DNA from: Xanthomonas melonis
GTDB lineage: Bacteria > Pseudomonadota > Gammaproteobacteria > Xanthomonadales > Xanthomonadaceae
DNA length: 64,000 bases
Assembly (NCBI RefSeq): GCF_020783655.1
Contig: NZ_JAJGQH010000007.1
Coordinates: 124,001 to 188,000 of the forward strand
Reading direction: 5' to 3'
A program made the position numbers and the translations under genes. Of the stretch, positions 25,732-34,215 are shown piece by piece (the stretch's first letter is position 1; each line of letters starts with the position of its first letter). A model generated the notes under the pieces. The model was given only the letters and a program-made list of their open reading frames with translations, searched no databases and was not told the origin of the DNA.

Positions 25732-26190
25732 TCAGTAATCGGATTCTGTGGTTTCTAGAGCTTTCAACACGTCATACAGCGCATCGTCCATGCCGCACGG
25801 GCGGAAGTCGCTGGCGCCGAGTGCGGCAATACGCACCTCGGCGGTCAGCAGCACTTCGCCTTCGCGGCGCACGGACTGCGCAAACAGCAGGCTGGCCCGC
25901 TTGCATTTCAACACCACCGCCGACACCGACAGCGCATCATCCAGCCGAGCCGGCTTGAGAAAATCCAGTTGCATCGAGCGGACCGCAAACACCAGACCAT
26001 GCTGCTGGCGCATCGACTCCTGCCCGTAACCGGCCGCGCGCATCCACTCGGTGCGCGCACGTTCCAGGAAGGCGACGTAGCGCGCGTGATAGACCACCCC
26101 GCCGGCGTCGGTATCTTCCCAGTAGACGCGTGTCGGCCAACTGAATACAGGCGGGGATTGGGGATTCGGGAGTCGGGATTCGATCGTCAT
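25732..26190 (-). CDS. ybgC: Acyl-CoA thioesterase YbgC with a repeat-encoded N-terminus
   Basis: The 152-residue hot-dog thioesterase of the Tol-Pal operon carries the family signature FSWPTRVYWEDTDAGGVVYHARYVAFLERAR. The Asp and Tyr/His of the active site are in EDTDAGGVVYHARY. In E. coli the equivalent core begins about seven residues from the start. Here the residues TIESRLPNPQSPPV before it are encoded by a GGGATTC-type repeat (26153-26182) that runs from coding sequence to the start codon. No other start codon exists between that ATG and the core, so the repeat is translated. The gene lies 52 bases after ruvB and 11 bases before tolQ. Confidence 0.9.
   Translation of the reverse strand: MTIESRLPNPQSPPVFSWPTRVYWEDTDAGGVVYHARYVAFLERARTEWMRAAGYGQESMRQQHGLVFAVRSMQLDFLKPARLDDALSVSAVVLKCKRASLLFAQSVRREGEVLLTAEVRIAALGASDFRPCGMDDALYDVLKALETTESDY
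26153..26182. repeat. GGGATTC/GGGAGTC-type short repeat inside ybgC
   Basis: The plus-strand units GGGATTG, GGGATTC, GGGAGTC and GGGATTC follow one another. The core TTCGGGAGTCGGGATT occurs identically at 34001-34030, 8 kb away. A related run, CCCGAATCCCGAATCCC, occurs at 33388-33407. Confidence 0.65.
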
Positions 26191-26242
26191 CGGCACGCAA
26201 TTGTGGTCGGGACGGCCCAGGTTGGCGAGCAACGGAGCGTCA

Positions 26243-27283
26243 TCAGAACAGGTCTCCCGGTTCGCCGATGCCCGGGGCGCGGTCGCGCGGGGGCTTCAGG
26301 CCCAGGTGCAGGTAAGCCTTGGGCGTGACCATGCGGCCGCGCGCGGTGCGGATCAGAAAGCCCTGCTGGATCAGGTAGGGTTCGATCACGTCTTCCAGCG
26401 TGCCGCGTTCTTCCGACAGCGAGGCGGCCAGCGATTCCACACCCACCGGGCCGCCGTCGAAATGTTCGACGATGGTGCGCAGCATGCGACGGTCGAGCTC
26501 GTCGAAACCCTCCGGATCGACCTTGAGCATCTGCATGGCCGCCTGCGCCACTGGCAGATCGATGTGGCCGGCCGCCTTGACCTGGGCGTAGTCGCGCACC
26601 CGCCGCAGCAAGCGGTTGGCGATGCGTGGCGTGCCGCGCGCGCGGCGTGCGATCTCGGCCGCACCTTCCGGCGTGCAGTCGATGCCCAGGATGGTGGCCG
26701 AACGGATCACGATGCGGGTCAGCTCCTGCGGCGAGTAGAACTCCAGCCGCTGCACGATGCCGAAGCGGTCGCGCAGCGGCGCGGTCAACAGACCGGCGCG
26801 GGTGGTGGCACCGATCAGGGTGAACGGCGGCAGATCGATCTTGATCGAGCGGGCGGCCGGTCCCTCGCCGATCATGATGTCGATCTGGAAATCTTCCATC
26901 GCCGGGTACAGCACTTCTTCCACCACCGGCGAAAGGCGGTGGATCTCGTCGATGAACAACACGTCGTGCGGCTGCAGATTGGTCAGCAGCGCGGCCAGAT
27001 CGCCGGCCTTTTCGATCACCGGGCCGGAGGTCACCCGCAGGCTGACACCCAGCTCGTTGGCGATGACATGGCTGAGCGTGGTCTTGCCCAGGCCCGGCGG
27101 CCCGAAGATCAGCACATGATCCATCGCCTCGCCGCGCGCCCTGGCGGCCTGGATGTAGATCTCCATCTGCTCGCGCACCGGCTGCTGACCGAGATAATCG
27201 GCCAGGCGCTGGGGCCGGATGCTCGCATCGGCAGCGGCGTCTTCGCGGGTGGAGCTGCTGGCGATGATGCGCTGCTCGGTCAT
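26243..27283 (-). CDS. ruvB: Holliday junction branch-migration ATPase RuvB
   Basis: The 346-residue AAA+ motor shows Walker [14 protein letters not shown], Walker [12 protein letters not shown], sensor 1 [11 protein letters not shown] and the arginine-finger region APLRDRFGI. The C-terminal winged helix ([18 protein letters not shown]) contacts DNA. Length and motif order are standard. It works with RuvA and RuvC, whose genes lie 3 kb upstream on the same strand. kup and a SUKH-type gene are inserted between ruvA and ruvB, so the usual ruvAB adjacency is broken. Confidence 0.97.
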   Translation of the reverse strand: MTEQRIIASSSTREDAAADASIRPQRLADYLGQQPVREQMEIYIQAARARGEAMDHVLIFGPPGLGKTTLSHVIANELGVSLRVTSGPVIEKAGDLAALLTNLQPHDVLFIDEIHRLSPVVEEVLYPAMEDFQIDIMIGEGPAARSIKIDLPPFTLIGATTRAGLLTAPLRDRFGIVQRLEFYSPQELTRIVIRSATILGIDCTPEGAAEIARRARGTPRIANRLLRRVRDYAQVKAAGHIDLPVAQAAMQMLKVDPEGFDELDRRMLRTIVEHFDGGPVGVESLAASLSEERGTLEDVIEPYLIQQGFLIRTARGRMVTPKAYLHLGLKPPRDRAPGIGEPGDLF

Positions 27284-27322
27284 CCCGCCATCTTCTCATG
27301 CCGCGCACCGATGGCCCAGCCT

Positions 27323-28441
27323 TTAGAACCCAAGCTCGGCCTGCCGCAGCACACCGAAAAACGCGTCGAAGCTCGCTGCGCGCCAGGTCGGCACCAGCCC
27401 CTCCCAACGCTCGAAATAGACGACCTCCGGCTCGCACTGCGGGCCACGTGCGCGATAGTCCAGGCACAGCAGGCAGTCGACGTTGTGGCACGACAGCACC
27501 AGCACCTGATCGAGGCGGGCGTGCAGGCGGGCCGCCGCATTGAAGTCGTCGGGGTCTTCAAAGGCGGCGGCCAGATCCAGCACGCTGCCGATGCTCGCCA
27601 GTGGCAGCAGATAGCGATCCACCAGCACGCATTCCCAATCCACGTAGAGGTCGGAGGGAAAACGGGTCCGCGGCACCCAGCACCAGCCGGTGTCGCCGCC
27701 GTCCTGCACGCCGTAAAGGCGTTTGAACAGTGCCGGCAGGCGTACGCCAAGCCGGGCTTCGGCGGCGGCCAGCGCATCGCTGTCGGCCGCAGTCCCGGCC
27801 TCGTTCCAGTGCCCGGGACCGCTCCAGAACGTGGTCACTGCGGGCGGCTGCGGCTGCCACTGCACCGCATCTCCATCATGCTTGGCCTGCAAGGCCGGCG
27901 ACCAGTAGTGGACGTCGACCAGTTGCGAGAGCAAGGCATCGACAGTGGCGAACACGCACAACCGGCGATTCTTGCCTGCATCGACATAGACCAGGGTGGG
28001 CTCGGCGTCGGATGCGGCGTAGTCCAGGCACAGCGCGCGGCCGGGCGAGCGGTCATCGGCGGCGATGGCGATCAGGCGGCGGTCGTCGCCGCCGATGGCC
28101 AGCCCGGCGTAGGCATCATCGCGATACTCCTCGCGAGCGCGCACCTGCGCGAAGGAGAACAGCTCCGCGCTACCGAGCAGGCGTGCACGCGGGATCAGCC
28201 ACTCGGCCTTGAGCCAGTTGTCCGGCTCCTGGAGGGATTGACCACGCGCCATCTGCACAGCACCGCCGTCGTAGCGTGCGTACAACCCGCGCAGCCAGGC
28301 CGGCAGGCGCACGCCGAGACGCTCTTCCGCTGCAGCGATCGCGGCCGCGGTGGCCGGCTCGCGCCCGAGATTGAGCGCCTCGTCCCACAGGGTGTCCAGG
28401 CTCGGCGCGCGACCGTAGACCATCCACTTGAGCGGGGCCAT
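27323..28441 (-). CDS. Tandem SMI1/KNR4 (SUKH)-type protein
   Basis: The 372-residue protein consists of two related halves. Each half opens with the SUKH signature: AAAEERLGVRLPAWLRGLYARYDGG near residue 35 and AAAEARLGVRLPALFKRLYG near 218. Each ends with an aromatic segment (FATVDALLSQLV and SFDAFFGVLRQ). SUKH domains are known from yeast Smi1/Knr4 and from bacterial immunity proteins of polymorphic toxins. There is no toxin gene nearby, and the location between kup and ruvB is in a housekeeping block, so an orphan or regulatory role is equally possible. It starts two bases after kup ends and is probably co-transcribed with it. Confidence 0.75.
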   Translation of the reverse strand: MAPLKWMVYGRAPSLDTLWDEALNLGREPATAAAIAAAEERLGVRLPAWLRGLYARYDGGAVQMARGQSLQEPDNWLKAEWLIPRARLLGSAELFSFAQVRAREEYRDDAYAGLAIGGDDRRLIAIAADDRSPGRALCLDYAASDAEPTLVYVDAGKNRRLCVFATVDALLSQLVDVHYWSPALQAKHDGDAVQWQPQPPAVTTFWSGPGHWNEAGTAADSDALAAAEARLGVRLPALFKRLYGVQDGGDTGWCWVPRTRFPSDLYVDWECVLVDRYLLPLASIGSVLDLAAAFEDPDDFNAAARLHARLDQVLVLSCHNVDCLLCLDYRARGPQCEPEVVYFERWEGLVPTWRAASFDAFFGVLRQAELGF

Positions 28442-28443
28442 GC

Positions 28444-30351
28444 TCAGATCTCCACTTGCGCGCCCAGTTCGACCAGGCGGTTGCCGGGAATGCGGAAGAA
28501 CCCGGTGGCCGGGGCGGCATTGCGATGCATCAGCGCGAACAGTTTATCGCGCCAGATCGGCATGCCGCGGTTGGCGCTGGCCACGATGGTCTCGCGGCTG
28601 GCGAAGAAGGTGGTGTCCATCGGGTCGAAGTGGATACCGCCCTGGTCGCAGGAGCGCATCAAGGCCAACGGCACGTCGGGCGTTTCCATGAAGCCGAAGC
28701 GCACGTAGACGCGATAGAACTCGTCACCGATCGATTCGATCTGCAGCCGCTTGTCCACCGGCGCATACGGGATCGGCAGCGTGTCCACGTTGAGGAAGAT
28801 GTTGCGCTCGTGCAGCACCTTGTTGTGCTTGAGGTTGTGCATCAGCGCATGCGGCACCACCATGGGATCGGCGGTGAGGAACACCGCCATGCCGGGCACG
28901 CGCGCCGGCGGTGCCAGCATCAGCCCGGGCAGGAAGCTGTCGATGCGGATACCGTCCTTGCGGATCTCCTCACGCAGCAGCGCACGGCCGCGGCGCCAGG
29001 TGCGCATCAGGGTGAACACCACGATGCCCAGCGCCAACGGAAACCAAGCGCCCTGCAGCAATTTGGCACCGTTGGCGACTACGAAGGCCAGTTCGATGAT
29101 GAAGAACACCACGCACAGTGGCAGCACCCAGCTGCGCCAGCGCGGCCACAGCGCGCGCGCCACCAGCGCCAGCAGCAGGGTGTCGATCAGCATGGTCATC
29201 GACACCGAGATGCCGTAGGCCACCGCCAGATTGGTGGAGCTGCGGAAGATCAGTACCAGCGCGATCACCATCACCATCAGCAGCCAGTTGATGCCTGGCA
29301 CGTAGATCTGACCGATGGTGTCGCGCGAGGTGTGCTTGACCAGCATGCGCGGGATATAGCCCAGCTGCATGGCCTGGCGCGCCACCGAGTAGGCGCCGGT
29401 GATCACCGCCTGCGAGGCGATCACTGCCGCCAGCGTGGCCAGGACGATCATCGGGTACAGCGCCCAACCCGGCACGGCCTCGAAGAACGGATTCTTCAGT
29501 GCGGAGGGGTGATTGAGCACCAGCGCGCCCTGCCCTAGGTAATTGAGCAGCAGCATCGGCAGCACGAAGAAGTACCAGCCGTGGCGGATCGGGCGCGCAC
29601 CGAAGTGGCCCATGTCCGCGTACAGCGCCTCGCCACCGGTCACCGCCAGCACCACCGCGCCGAGGATGAACACCCCGTGCCAGCCATGCTCGATGAAGAA
29701 GCGAATCGCCCACCACGGATTGAAGGCCTTGAGCACTTCCGGCGCGTCCACGATGTTCCAGATGCCGATCGCGCCCAGCGACAGGAACCACAGGCAGGTG
29801 ATCGGCCCGAACACCTTGCCCACTTTTTCGGTGCCGAAGCGCTGGGCCATGAACACCAGCAGCAGCACCGCGACGGTGATCGGCACGATGAACGGATGCA
29901 GGCTGGGCGCGGCGACTTCCAGGCCCTCCACCGCGCCCATCACCGAGATGGCCGGGGTGATCACGCCATCGCCGAAGAACAGCGAAGCGCCGAAGATGCC
30001 GAGGATGCCGACCACGTACGCCGAGCGCGAACCCTGCTTGAGCGTGCGCTGGGCCAGCGCCATCAGCGCCATGATGCCGCCCTCGCCGTCGTTGTCGGCG
30101 CGCATGATGATGGTGACGTACTTGAGCGTCACCGTGATCATCAGCGCCCAGAACGCCAGCGACAACACGCCCAGCACGGTGTCGTGATCGCTGGTCAGCC
30201 CGTAATGCGGCGAGAACGCCTCCTTCAGGGTGTACAGCGGGCTGGTGCCGATATCGCCGAAGACGACACCGATGGCGCCGATGACCAGGGCCATGTGGCC
30301 GTTGGCGGGCGCGTGGCCGTGGCCCGCTGCAGGAGTGGAGGTCTGTGACAT
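28444..30351 (-). CDS. kup: Low-affinity potassium transporter Kup
   Basis: The 635-residue K+/H+ symporter of the KUP/HAK family has about twelve membrane segments in its first 430 residues. The family signature [19 protein letters not shown] is near the N-terminus, and [19 protein letters not shown] and [13 protein letters not shown] lie further on. The C-terminal cytosolic region ends with [20 protein letters not shown], conserved in the family. It brings in potassium at low affinity. The gene lies between ruvA and the double SUKH gene, which starts two bases after kup ends. Confidence 0.95.
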   Translation of the reverse strand: MSQTSTPAAGHGHAPANGHMALVIGAIGVVFGDIGTSPLYTLKEAFSPHYGLTSDHDTVLGVLSLAFWALMITVTLKYVTIIMRADNDGEGGIMALMALAQRTLKQGSRSAYVVGILGIFGASLFFGDGVITPAISVMGAVEGLEVAAPSLHPFIVPITVAVLLLVFMAQRFGTEKVGKVFGPITCLWFLSLGAIGIWNIVDAPEVLKAFNPWWAIRFFIEHGWHGVFILGAVVLAVTGGEALYADMGHFGARPIRHGWYFFVLPMLLLNYLGQGALVLNHPSALKNPFFEAVPGWALYPMIVLATLAAVIASQAVITGAYSVARQAMQLGYIPRMLVKHTSRDTIGQIYVPGINWLLMVMVIALVLIFRSSTNLAVAYGISVSMTMLIDTLLLALVARALWPRWRSWVLPLCVVFFIIELAFVVANGAKLLQGAWFPLALGIVVFTLMRTWRRGRALLREEIRKDGIRIDSFLPGLMLAPPARVPGMAVFLTADPMVVPHALMHNLKHNKVLHERNIFLNVDTLPIPYAPVDKRLQIESIGDEFYRVYVRFGFMETPDVPLALMRSCDQGGIHFDPMDTTFFASRETIVASANRGMPIWRDKLFALMHRNAAPATGFFRIPGNRLVELGAQVEI

Positions 30352-30404
30352 GAGTGGGAAGGGTATCGCCGTGGGGCGTGAAGAATGGGAAAGGCCGGGG
30401 CTGC

Positions 30405-30989
30405 TTAACGCAGCGCGGCCTGCAGGGCCTTGCGGATCACCGTGGCGACGTCGTCGCCCTCTGCTCCGGCCTCGCGCGCCATGCGTGCTGCCTCGGCGGG
30501 CTTGTAGCCCAGTTGCTGCAGCGCGACGGTCGCTTCGGACACCGCATCCGGGCCAAGCTGGCCGGTGATCGGCGCGCCGCTGCTGAAGTCGGCCGCACGG
30601 TCGCGCAGCTCCACCACCATGCGCTCGGCGGTCTTCTTGCCAATGCCCGGGATGCGCGTGAGTGCAGTGATGTCGCCGGCGGTGATCAGCCGCGCGAACT
30701 CGTCAACGCTGACCCCGGACAACACCGCCAGCGCGATCTTGGCGCCGATACCGGTGACCTTCTGCACGTCGCGGAACAAGCGCCGCTCGCCCTCGCGCAG
30801 GAAGCCGTACAGCGCCACGCTGTCTTCCTTCTGCGCGTAATGGGTGAACAGGATGACGTCGCGGCCGACATCGGGCAGGTCGTAGAAGGTGCTCATCGGC
30901 GCCTCCAGTTCGTAGCCGACGCCGCCCACATCGATCACCAGCCAGGGCGGCTGCTTGTAGGCCAGGATCCCACGCAGACGGCCGATCAT
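30405..30989 (-). CDS. ruvA: Holliday junction DNA-binding protein RuvA
   Basis: The 194-residue protein has the N-terminal OB-fold ([20 protein letters not shown]), two helix-hairpin-helix motifs ([16 protein letters not shown] and [19 protein letters not shown]), and the flexible C-terminal domain that stimulates RuvB ([20 protein letters not shown]). It binds the four-way junction and loads RuvB. The start codon has no recognisable ribosome binding site. A palindromic repeat element begins six bases upstream, so the start region of the message may be folded. It follows ruvC by 142 bases. Confidence 0.96.
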   Translation of the reverse strand: MIGRLRGILAYKQPPWLVIDVGGVGYELEAPMSTFYDLPDVGRDVILFTHYAQKEDSVALYGFLREGERRLFRDVQKVTGIGAKIALAVLSGVSVDEFARLITAGDITALTRIPGIGKKTAERMVVELRDRAADFSSGAPITGQLGPDAVSEATVALQQLGYKPAEAARMAREAGAEGDDVATVIRKALQAALR

Positions 30990-30994
30990 GGTGC

Positions 30995-31104
30995 GGTACC
31001 GGGACAGGGGACCCGGAACCCGGGACCCGGGAAAGCGAATCTCGCGATCGCGGCTTTACCGGCGAACGTGCTCCGGGCCCCGGGTCCCGGGTCCCGGGTC
31101 CCGA
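30995..31104. repeat. GGGACCC/GGGTCCC hairpin element, copy 1 (ruvC-ruvA gap)
   Basis: The left arm is built from GGGACCC units (30995-31033), the centre of about 37 bases contains CGCGATCGCG, and the right arm is built from GGGTCCC units (31073-31104). The arms can pair over their whole length. It begins GGTACCGGGACAGGGGACCC, closely matching the start of copy 2 at 31651. It occupies most of the ruvC-ruvA gap and touches the ruvA translation start. Confidence 0.7.
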
Positions 31105-31131
31105 CAGACCCGTCGGTCCCCATCTTGATCA

Positions 31132-31770
31132 TCATTTGCGGCTCCAGGCCTGTTGGGTATTGACGCCCAGGCGCTGCGCGGTGGCGCGCACGTGGGCGTG
31201 GGTGATGGCAACCGCCAGTGCATCGGCGGCGTCGGGCTGCAGCTTGCCTTTGAGGTTGAGCATGATGCCCACCATATGCTGGACCTGCACCTTGTCCGCG
31301 CTGCCCTTGCCGACCAGGGCCAGCTTGATTTCGGTGGCCGCGTACTCGTGCACCGGCAGCTCGCGCATGACCACGGCGCAGATCGCCGCACCGCGCGCGT
31401 GACCGAGCTTGAGTGCCGAATCGGCGCTCTTGCCCATGAACACCTTCTCGATCGCCACCTCGTCCGGCCGATAGGTCTCGATGAGCTCACCCAGCCCGTG
31501 CAGCAGCCGCTTGAGCCGCTGGGAGAAGTCGCCTTCGCCCAGCAGGACCAGCGGCGCGTGGTGCACATGCACGCTGTGACCGCCCGCGCCGATATCGATG
31601 ATGCCGACGCCGGTCCGCTGTGAGCCGGGATCGATGCCGAGGATGCGGATGGTGCCGGGACCGGGGACCCGGGACCCGGGACCCGTAACAGCAGGCTCGG
31701 CGATGGCTTGGCTGTTGCCATCGCTCTTCCGGGTCCCCGGTCCCGGGCCCCGGGTCCCGATAGGAGTCAT
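31132..31770 (-). CDS. ruvC: Holliday junction endonuclease RuvC with repeat-encoded N-terminal extension
   Basis: The catalytic core is intact: Asp in [13 protein letters not shown], Glu in [11 protein letters not shown], and the Asp pair in [12 protein letters not shown]. It would cut junctions made accessible by RuvAB. The product is 212 residues against about 173 for the family. The extra N-terminal 39 residues (such as [12 protein letters not shown] and [12 protein letters not shown]) are encoded by a GGGTCCC hairpin element. No ATG, GTG or TTG occurs in frame between the ATG at 31770 and the core, so the extension must be translated unless a non-standard start is used. TAGG lies seven bases before the ATG. 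yebC ends seven bases upstream. Confidence 0.93.
   Translation of the reverse strand: MTPIGTRGPGPGTRKSDGNSQAIAEPAVTGPGSRVPGPGTIRILGIDPGSQRTGVGIIDIGAGGHSVHVHHAPLVLLGEGDFSQRLKRLLHGLGELIETYRPDEVAIEKVFMGKSADSALKLGHARGAAICAVVMRELPVHEYAATEIKLALVGKGSADKVQVQHMVGIMLNLKGKLQPDAADALAVAITHAHVRATAQRLGVNTQQAWSRK
31651..31760. repeat. GGGACCC/GGGTCCC hairpin element, copy 2 (inside ruvC)
   Basis: It has the same layout as copy 1: a left arm of GGGACCC units (31651-31685), a centre of about 43 bases containing GGCGATGGC and GCCATCGC, and a right arm with CCGGGTCCCCGGTCCCGG (31729-31760). The arms share at least 17 exactly complementary bases. It lies immediately after the ruvC ATG and is read in frame. Confidence 0.75.
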
Positions 31771-31777
31771 CGCGGAC

Positions 31778-32512
31778 CTACGCTCCCGCGCCAAGCGATG
31801 ATTGGTCGACGTTCGAATACACGTCCTGCACGTCGTCCAGGTCTTCGAGCATGTCCAGCAGCTTGCGCACCTGCACGGCAGTGTCCCCGTCCACGGCGAT
31901 GTCGTTCTCGGCACGGAAGGTGATTTCGGCATGCGCCGGTTCCAGGCCGGCGGCGGCCAGGGCGTCCCTGACCTGGGCGAAGGCGTCCGGGGCGGTCAGC
32001 ACGTCGATGGCGCCATCTTCCGGATACACCACCACGTCGTCGGCACCGGCCTCGATGGCGGCATCGGTGAGCGCGTCTTCGTCGACACCGGCGGCGAAGC
32101 TGAGCACGCCCAGGCGCTTGAACATGAAGGCCACCGAGCCCTCGGTGCCCATGTTGCCGCCGCATTTGCTGAAGGCATGACGGACATCGGCCACGGTGCG
32201 GACGCGGTTGTCGGTCAGGCAATCCACGATCACCGCCACGCCGCCGGGCGCGTAGCCTTCGTAGCGGATTTCTTCGTATTCCACCCCTTCCAGCTCGCCG
32301 GTGGATTTCTTGATGGCGCGTTCCATCACGTCCTTGGACATGTTGGACGACAGGCCCTTGTCCATGGCAGTGCGCAGGCGCGGATTGTTGGACGGATCGC
32401 CGCCGCCGGCGCGGGCAGCCACGCTGATCTCGCGGATGATCTTGGTGAACATCTTGCCGCGCTTGGCGTCGGAGGCGTTCTTGCGGCCTTCGATGGAGGG
32501 GCCTCTACCCAT
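31778..32512 (-). CDS. yebC: YebC/PmpR-family DNA-binding or ribosome-rescue protein
   Basis: The 244-residue protein has the family N-terminus [20 protein letters not shown], the helix segment [20 protein letters not shown], and the middle signature [20 protein letters not shown]. Members have been described as transcription regulators and more recently as factors helping ribosomes through difficult sequences. The order yebC-ruvC-ruvA is common in proteobacteria and is kept here. The gene ends seven bases before the ruvC start, so the two are co-transcribed. Confidence 0.93.
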   Translation of the reverse strand: MGRGPSIEGRKNASDAKRGKMFTKIIREISVAARAGGGDPSNNPRLRTAMDKGLSSNMSKDVMERAIKKSTGELEGVEYEEIRYEGYAPGGVAVIVDCLTDNRVRTVADVRHAFSKCGGNMGTEGSVAFMFKRLGVLSFAAGVDEDALTDAAIEAGADDVVVYPEDGAIDVLTAPDAFAQVRDALAAAGLEPAHAEITFRAENDIAVDGDTAVQVRKLLDMLEDLDDVQDVYSNVDQSSLGAGA

Positions 32513-32587
32513 GGGTGATTCCAGACTGGCTTGGATGACAGGGCGCGGATTTTACCTGATTGCCTGCCCGCACCGGGGCAGCGCCGC

Positions 32588-33271
32588 TCAGTGCCGGAAA
32601 CGACCATGGCGCAGGAAGGCCAGCGCCTGGGCGGCGGCGGCCGGCGAGCGCAGCAGGCCGCCATGGCTGGCCTGCACCACGCAGTGGTCGCGCAGCCCGG
32701 GCAGGCGGGTTTCGGCCAGCGCCACGGTGCCGTCGGAGTCGCTGTCCAGCGGCGCCAGCCAGCGGCCGACGCCACGCGGGATGCAGCCGGCCACCTGACC
32801 GATCTCGGCCGCACCCTCCCACTGCGCGAAGCCCTGCTGCAGCAGCGCCGCGCTGCGGCCCATGGCCCAGACGCCACCGCGCCGGGCCAGGCCGCGTGCG
32901 GCGGCGCTGCCACACAGCGGCGCCCCCAGGCAGACCACCCGGTGCACCGGCAGGTCGGGCGCATCGCGCAAGGCCTGCAAGGCCATCAACCCGCCCAGGC
33001 TGTGGCAGACCAGCAATTGCGCGCCGCTGGCGCGCACCCGCGCGACCAGCTGCGGCACCGCCTGCGCCGGACCACCCAGCACGCTGGCGTAGCCGAACAA
33101 TGCCGGCGCCAGCCCGTCGCCACGCAGCCGGCGCGCCAACGGCAGCAACCAGTGCGCGGTATTCCAGATGCCATGCACCAACAGCACATCGGCGGTGGTG
33201 GTGGTCGATTGCTTGCGCGAGCTCCGCCGCGGAGTGGCTGCAATAGCCGAAGATGCGCTGGACGAAGGCAT
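32588..33271 (-). CDS. Small alpha/beta hydrolase (lipase/esterase-like)
   Basis: The 227-residue protein has an oxyanion motif VLLVHGIWNTAHWLLPLARR near residue 30 and a nucleophile elbow LLVCHSLGGLMALQAL near residue 90. DSDSDGTVAL and ASHGG may provide the Asp and His of the triad. No signal peptide is seen, so it is likely cytosolic. The Ser/Thr-rich N-terminus makes the true start uncertain. It lies between the acetyltransferase and yebC genes on the same strand. Substrate is unknown; the fold class is more certain than the reaction. Confidence 0.78.
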   Translation of the reverse strand: MPSSSASSAIAATPRRSSRKQSTTTTADVLLVHGIWNTAHWLLPLARRLRGDGLAPALFGYASVLGGPAQAVPQLVARVRASGAQLLVCHSLGGLMALQALRDAPDLPVHRVVCLGAPLCGSAAARGLARRGGVWAMGRSAALLQQGFAQWEGAAEIGQVAGCIPRGVGRWLAPLDSDSDGTVALAETRLPGLRDHCVVQASHGGLLRSPAAAAQALAFLRHGRFRH

Positions 33272-33387
33272 GGGGACCGGAGCGTGGCGCGCAGGCGTCG
33301 GGCAAGGCGGACGCGGCGCAGGATCTGCAGTGTACGGGCGCCCGCTGCCGATGCGCGGACACAGCCGCACGAACCACGCCAACGCCC

Positions 33388-33407
33388 TCCCGAATCCCGA
33401 ATCCCGG
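33388..33407. repeat. CCCGAAT short-repeat run
   Basis: CTCCCGAATCCCGAATCCCG lies five bases from the end of the acetyltransferase gene. It is the reverse-strand version of the GGGATTC-type repeat found in ybgC and at 34001-34030. Confidence 0.55.
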
Positions 33408-33411
33408 CACC

Positions 33412-33939
33412 TCAGCCCGCGGCAGCGATCGGCCCGCGCCGCAGGATGAACTCGCGATCGACGATCTTGCCGACCGGGAAATCGTATTCGCCCACCTTCT
33501 CGAAACCGTAGCGCGCATAGAAGCGCTGCGCGCCGAAGTTTTCCGACCACACGCCGATCCACAGCGTGCGCGGGCCGTCGCGCTGCAGCCAGTCCAGCGC
33601 GGTTTCGAACAGCCGGCTGCCCCAGCCGCTGCTTTGATAGTCCTTGAGCAGATACAGGCGCTTGAGCTCCCCATCGCCCGGCCGCACGTCCTCGTGCGGC
33701 AACCCGCACGGACCGGCGGCGGCATGACCGACCAGCAGGTCGTCCATCTCCAGCAGCCAGATCGCATAGTCCGCATGCGCCAGCACCACGCGGGCGCGTT
33801 CGACGGCATAGGTTTCCTGCAGGAAGCCCCGCAGATCTTCTTCCGGATACAGGTGCCCGAAGGTCTCGGTGAACGTCTGCGCCGCCAGCAGCGACAGCGC
33901 TTCGGCATCGTCCGGCGTGGCGCGGCGGATGCGGGTCAT
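33412..33939 (-). CDS. GNAT-family N-acetyltransferase
   Basis: The 175-residue protein has the GNAT fold. The N-terminus (MTRIRRATPDDAEALSLLAAQTF) is typical, the acetyl-CoA-binding motif A is in LKRLYLLKDYQSSGWGSRLF, and motif B follows in LWIGVWSENFGAQRFYARYGF with the characteristic Asn and Tyr. The end (KVGEYDFPVGKIVDREFILRR) resembles members that act on small amines or spermidine. The substrate cannot be read from sequence. It lies between aspS and the hydrolase gene; both flanks carry short GGGATTC-type repeats. Confidence 0.85.
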   Translation of the reverse strand: MTRIRRATPDDAEALSLLAAQTFTETFGHLYPEEDLRGFLQETYAVERARVVLAHADYAIWLLEMDDLLVGHAAAGPCGLPHEDVRPGDGELKRLYLLKDYQSSGWGSRLFETALDWLQRDGPRTLWIGVWSENFGAQRFYARYGFEKVGEYDFPVGKIVDREFILRRGPIAAAG

Positions 33940-34000
33940 GCGGGCCTCTCATGCCGGATGGGCATGGCAGCTTCGCGCATGCGGCGTTGGTGGTGCAAGC

Positions 34001-34030
34001 GGGAATTCGGGAGTCGGGATTTGGGATTCG
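34001..34030. repeat. GGGATTC/GGGAGTC-type short repeat upstream of the acetyltransferase
   Basis: GGGAATTCGGGAGTCGGGAT and the following TTGGGATTCG share a 16-base identical core with the repeat inside ybgC. Here it is intergenic, between aspS and the acetyltransferase gene. Confidence 0.6.
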
Positions 34031-34215
34031 TAAGAGCGGCAAAGCGAAGCGGAAACCACGCCACCTGTCCTGCCCTGCAGGATGGCTTGCTGCCTGCTGC
34101 GTTCGATCAAGGCGCTGACGGCTTGAACTGGCAGCGCGTTACCGATGGCGCGGTGCTGGCGGCGTATGGCCGGCCTGCGCCGCAGGGCCACGCGCTCGGC
34201 GTGGCCATGTGCAGG

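Noticed and set aside
26201..28708. An 835-codon plus-strand frame across ruvB and the SUKH gene
   Set aside because: It lies antisense to two well-supported genes, is His/Arg/Gln-rich and has no recognisable domain.
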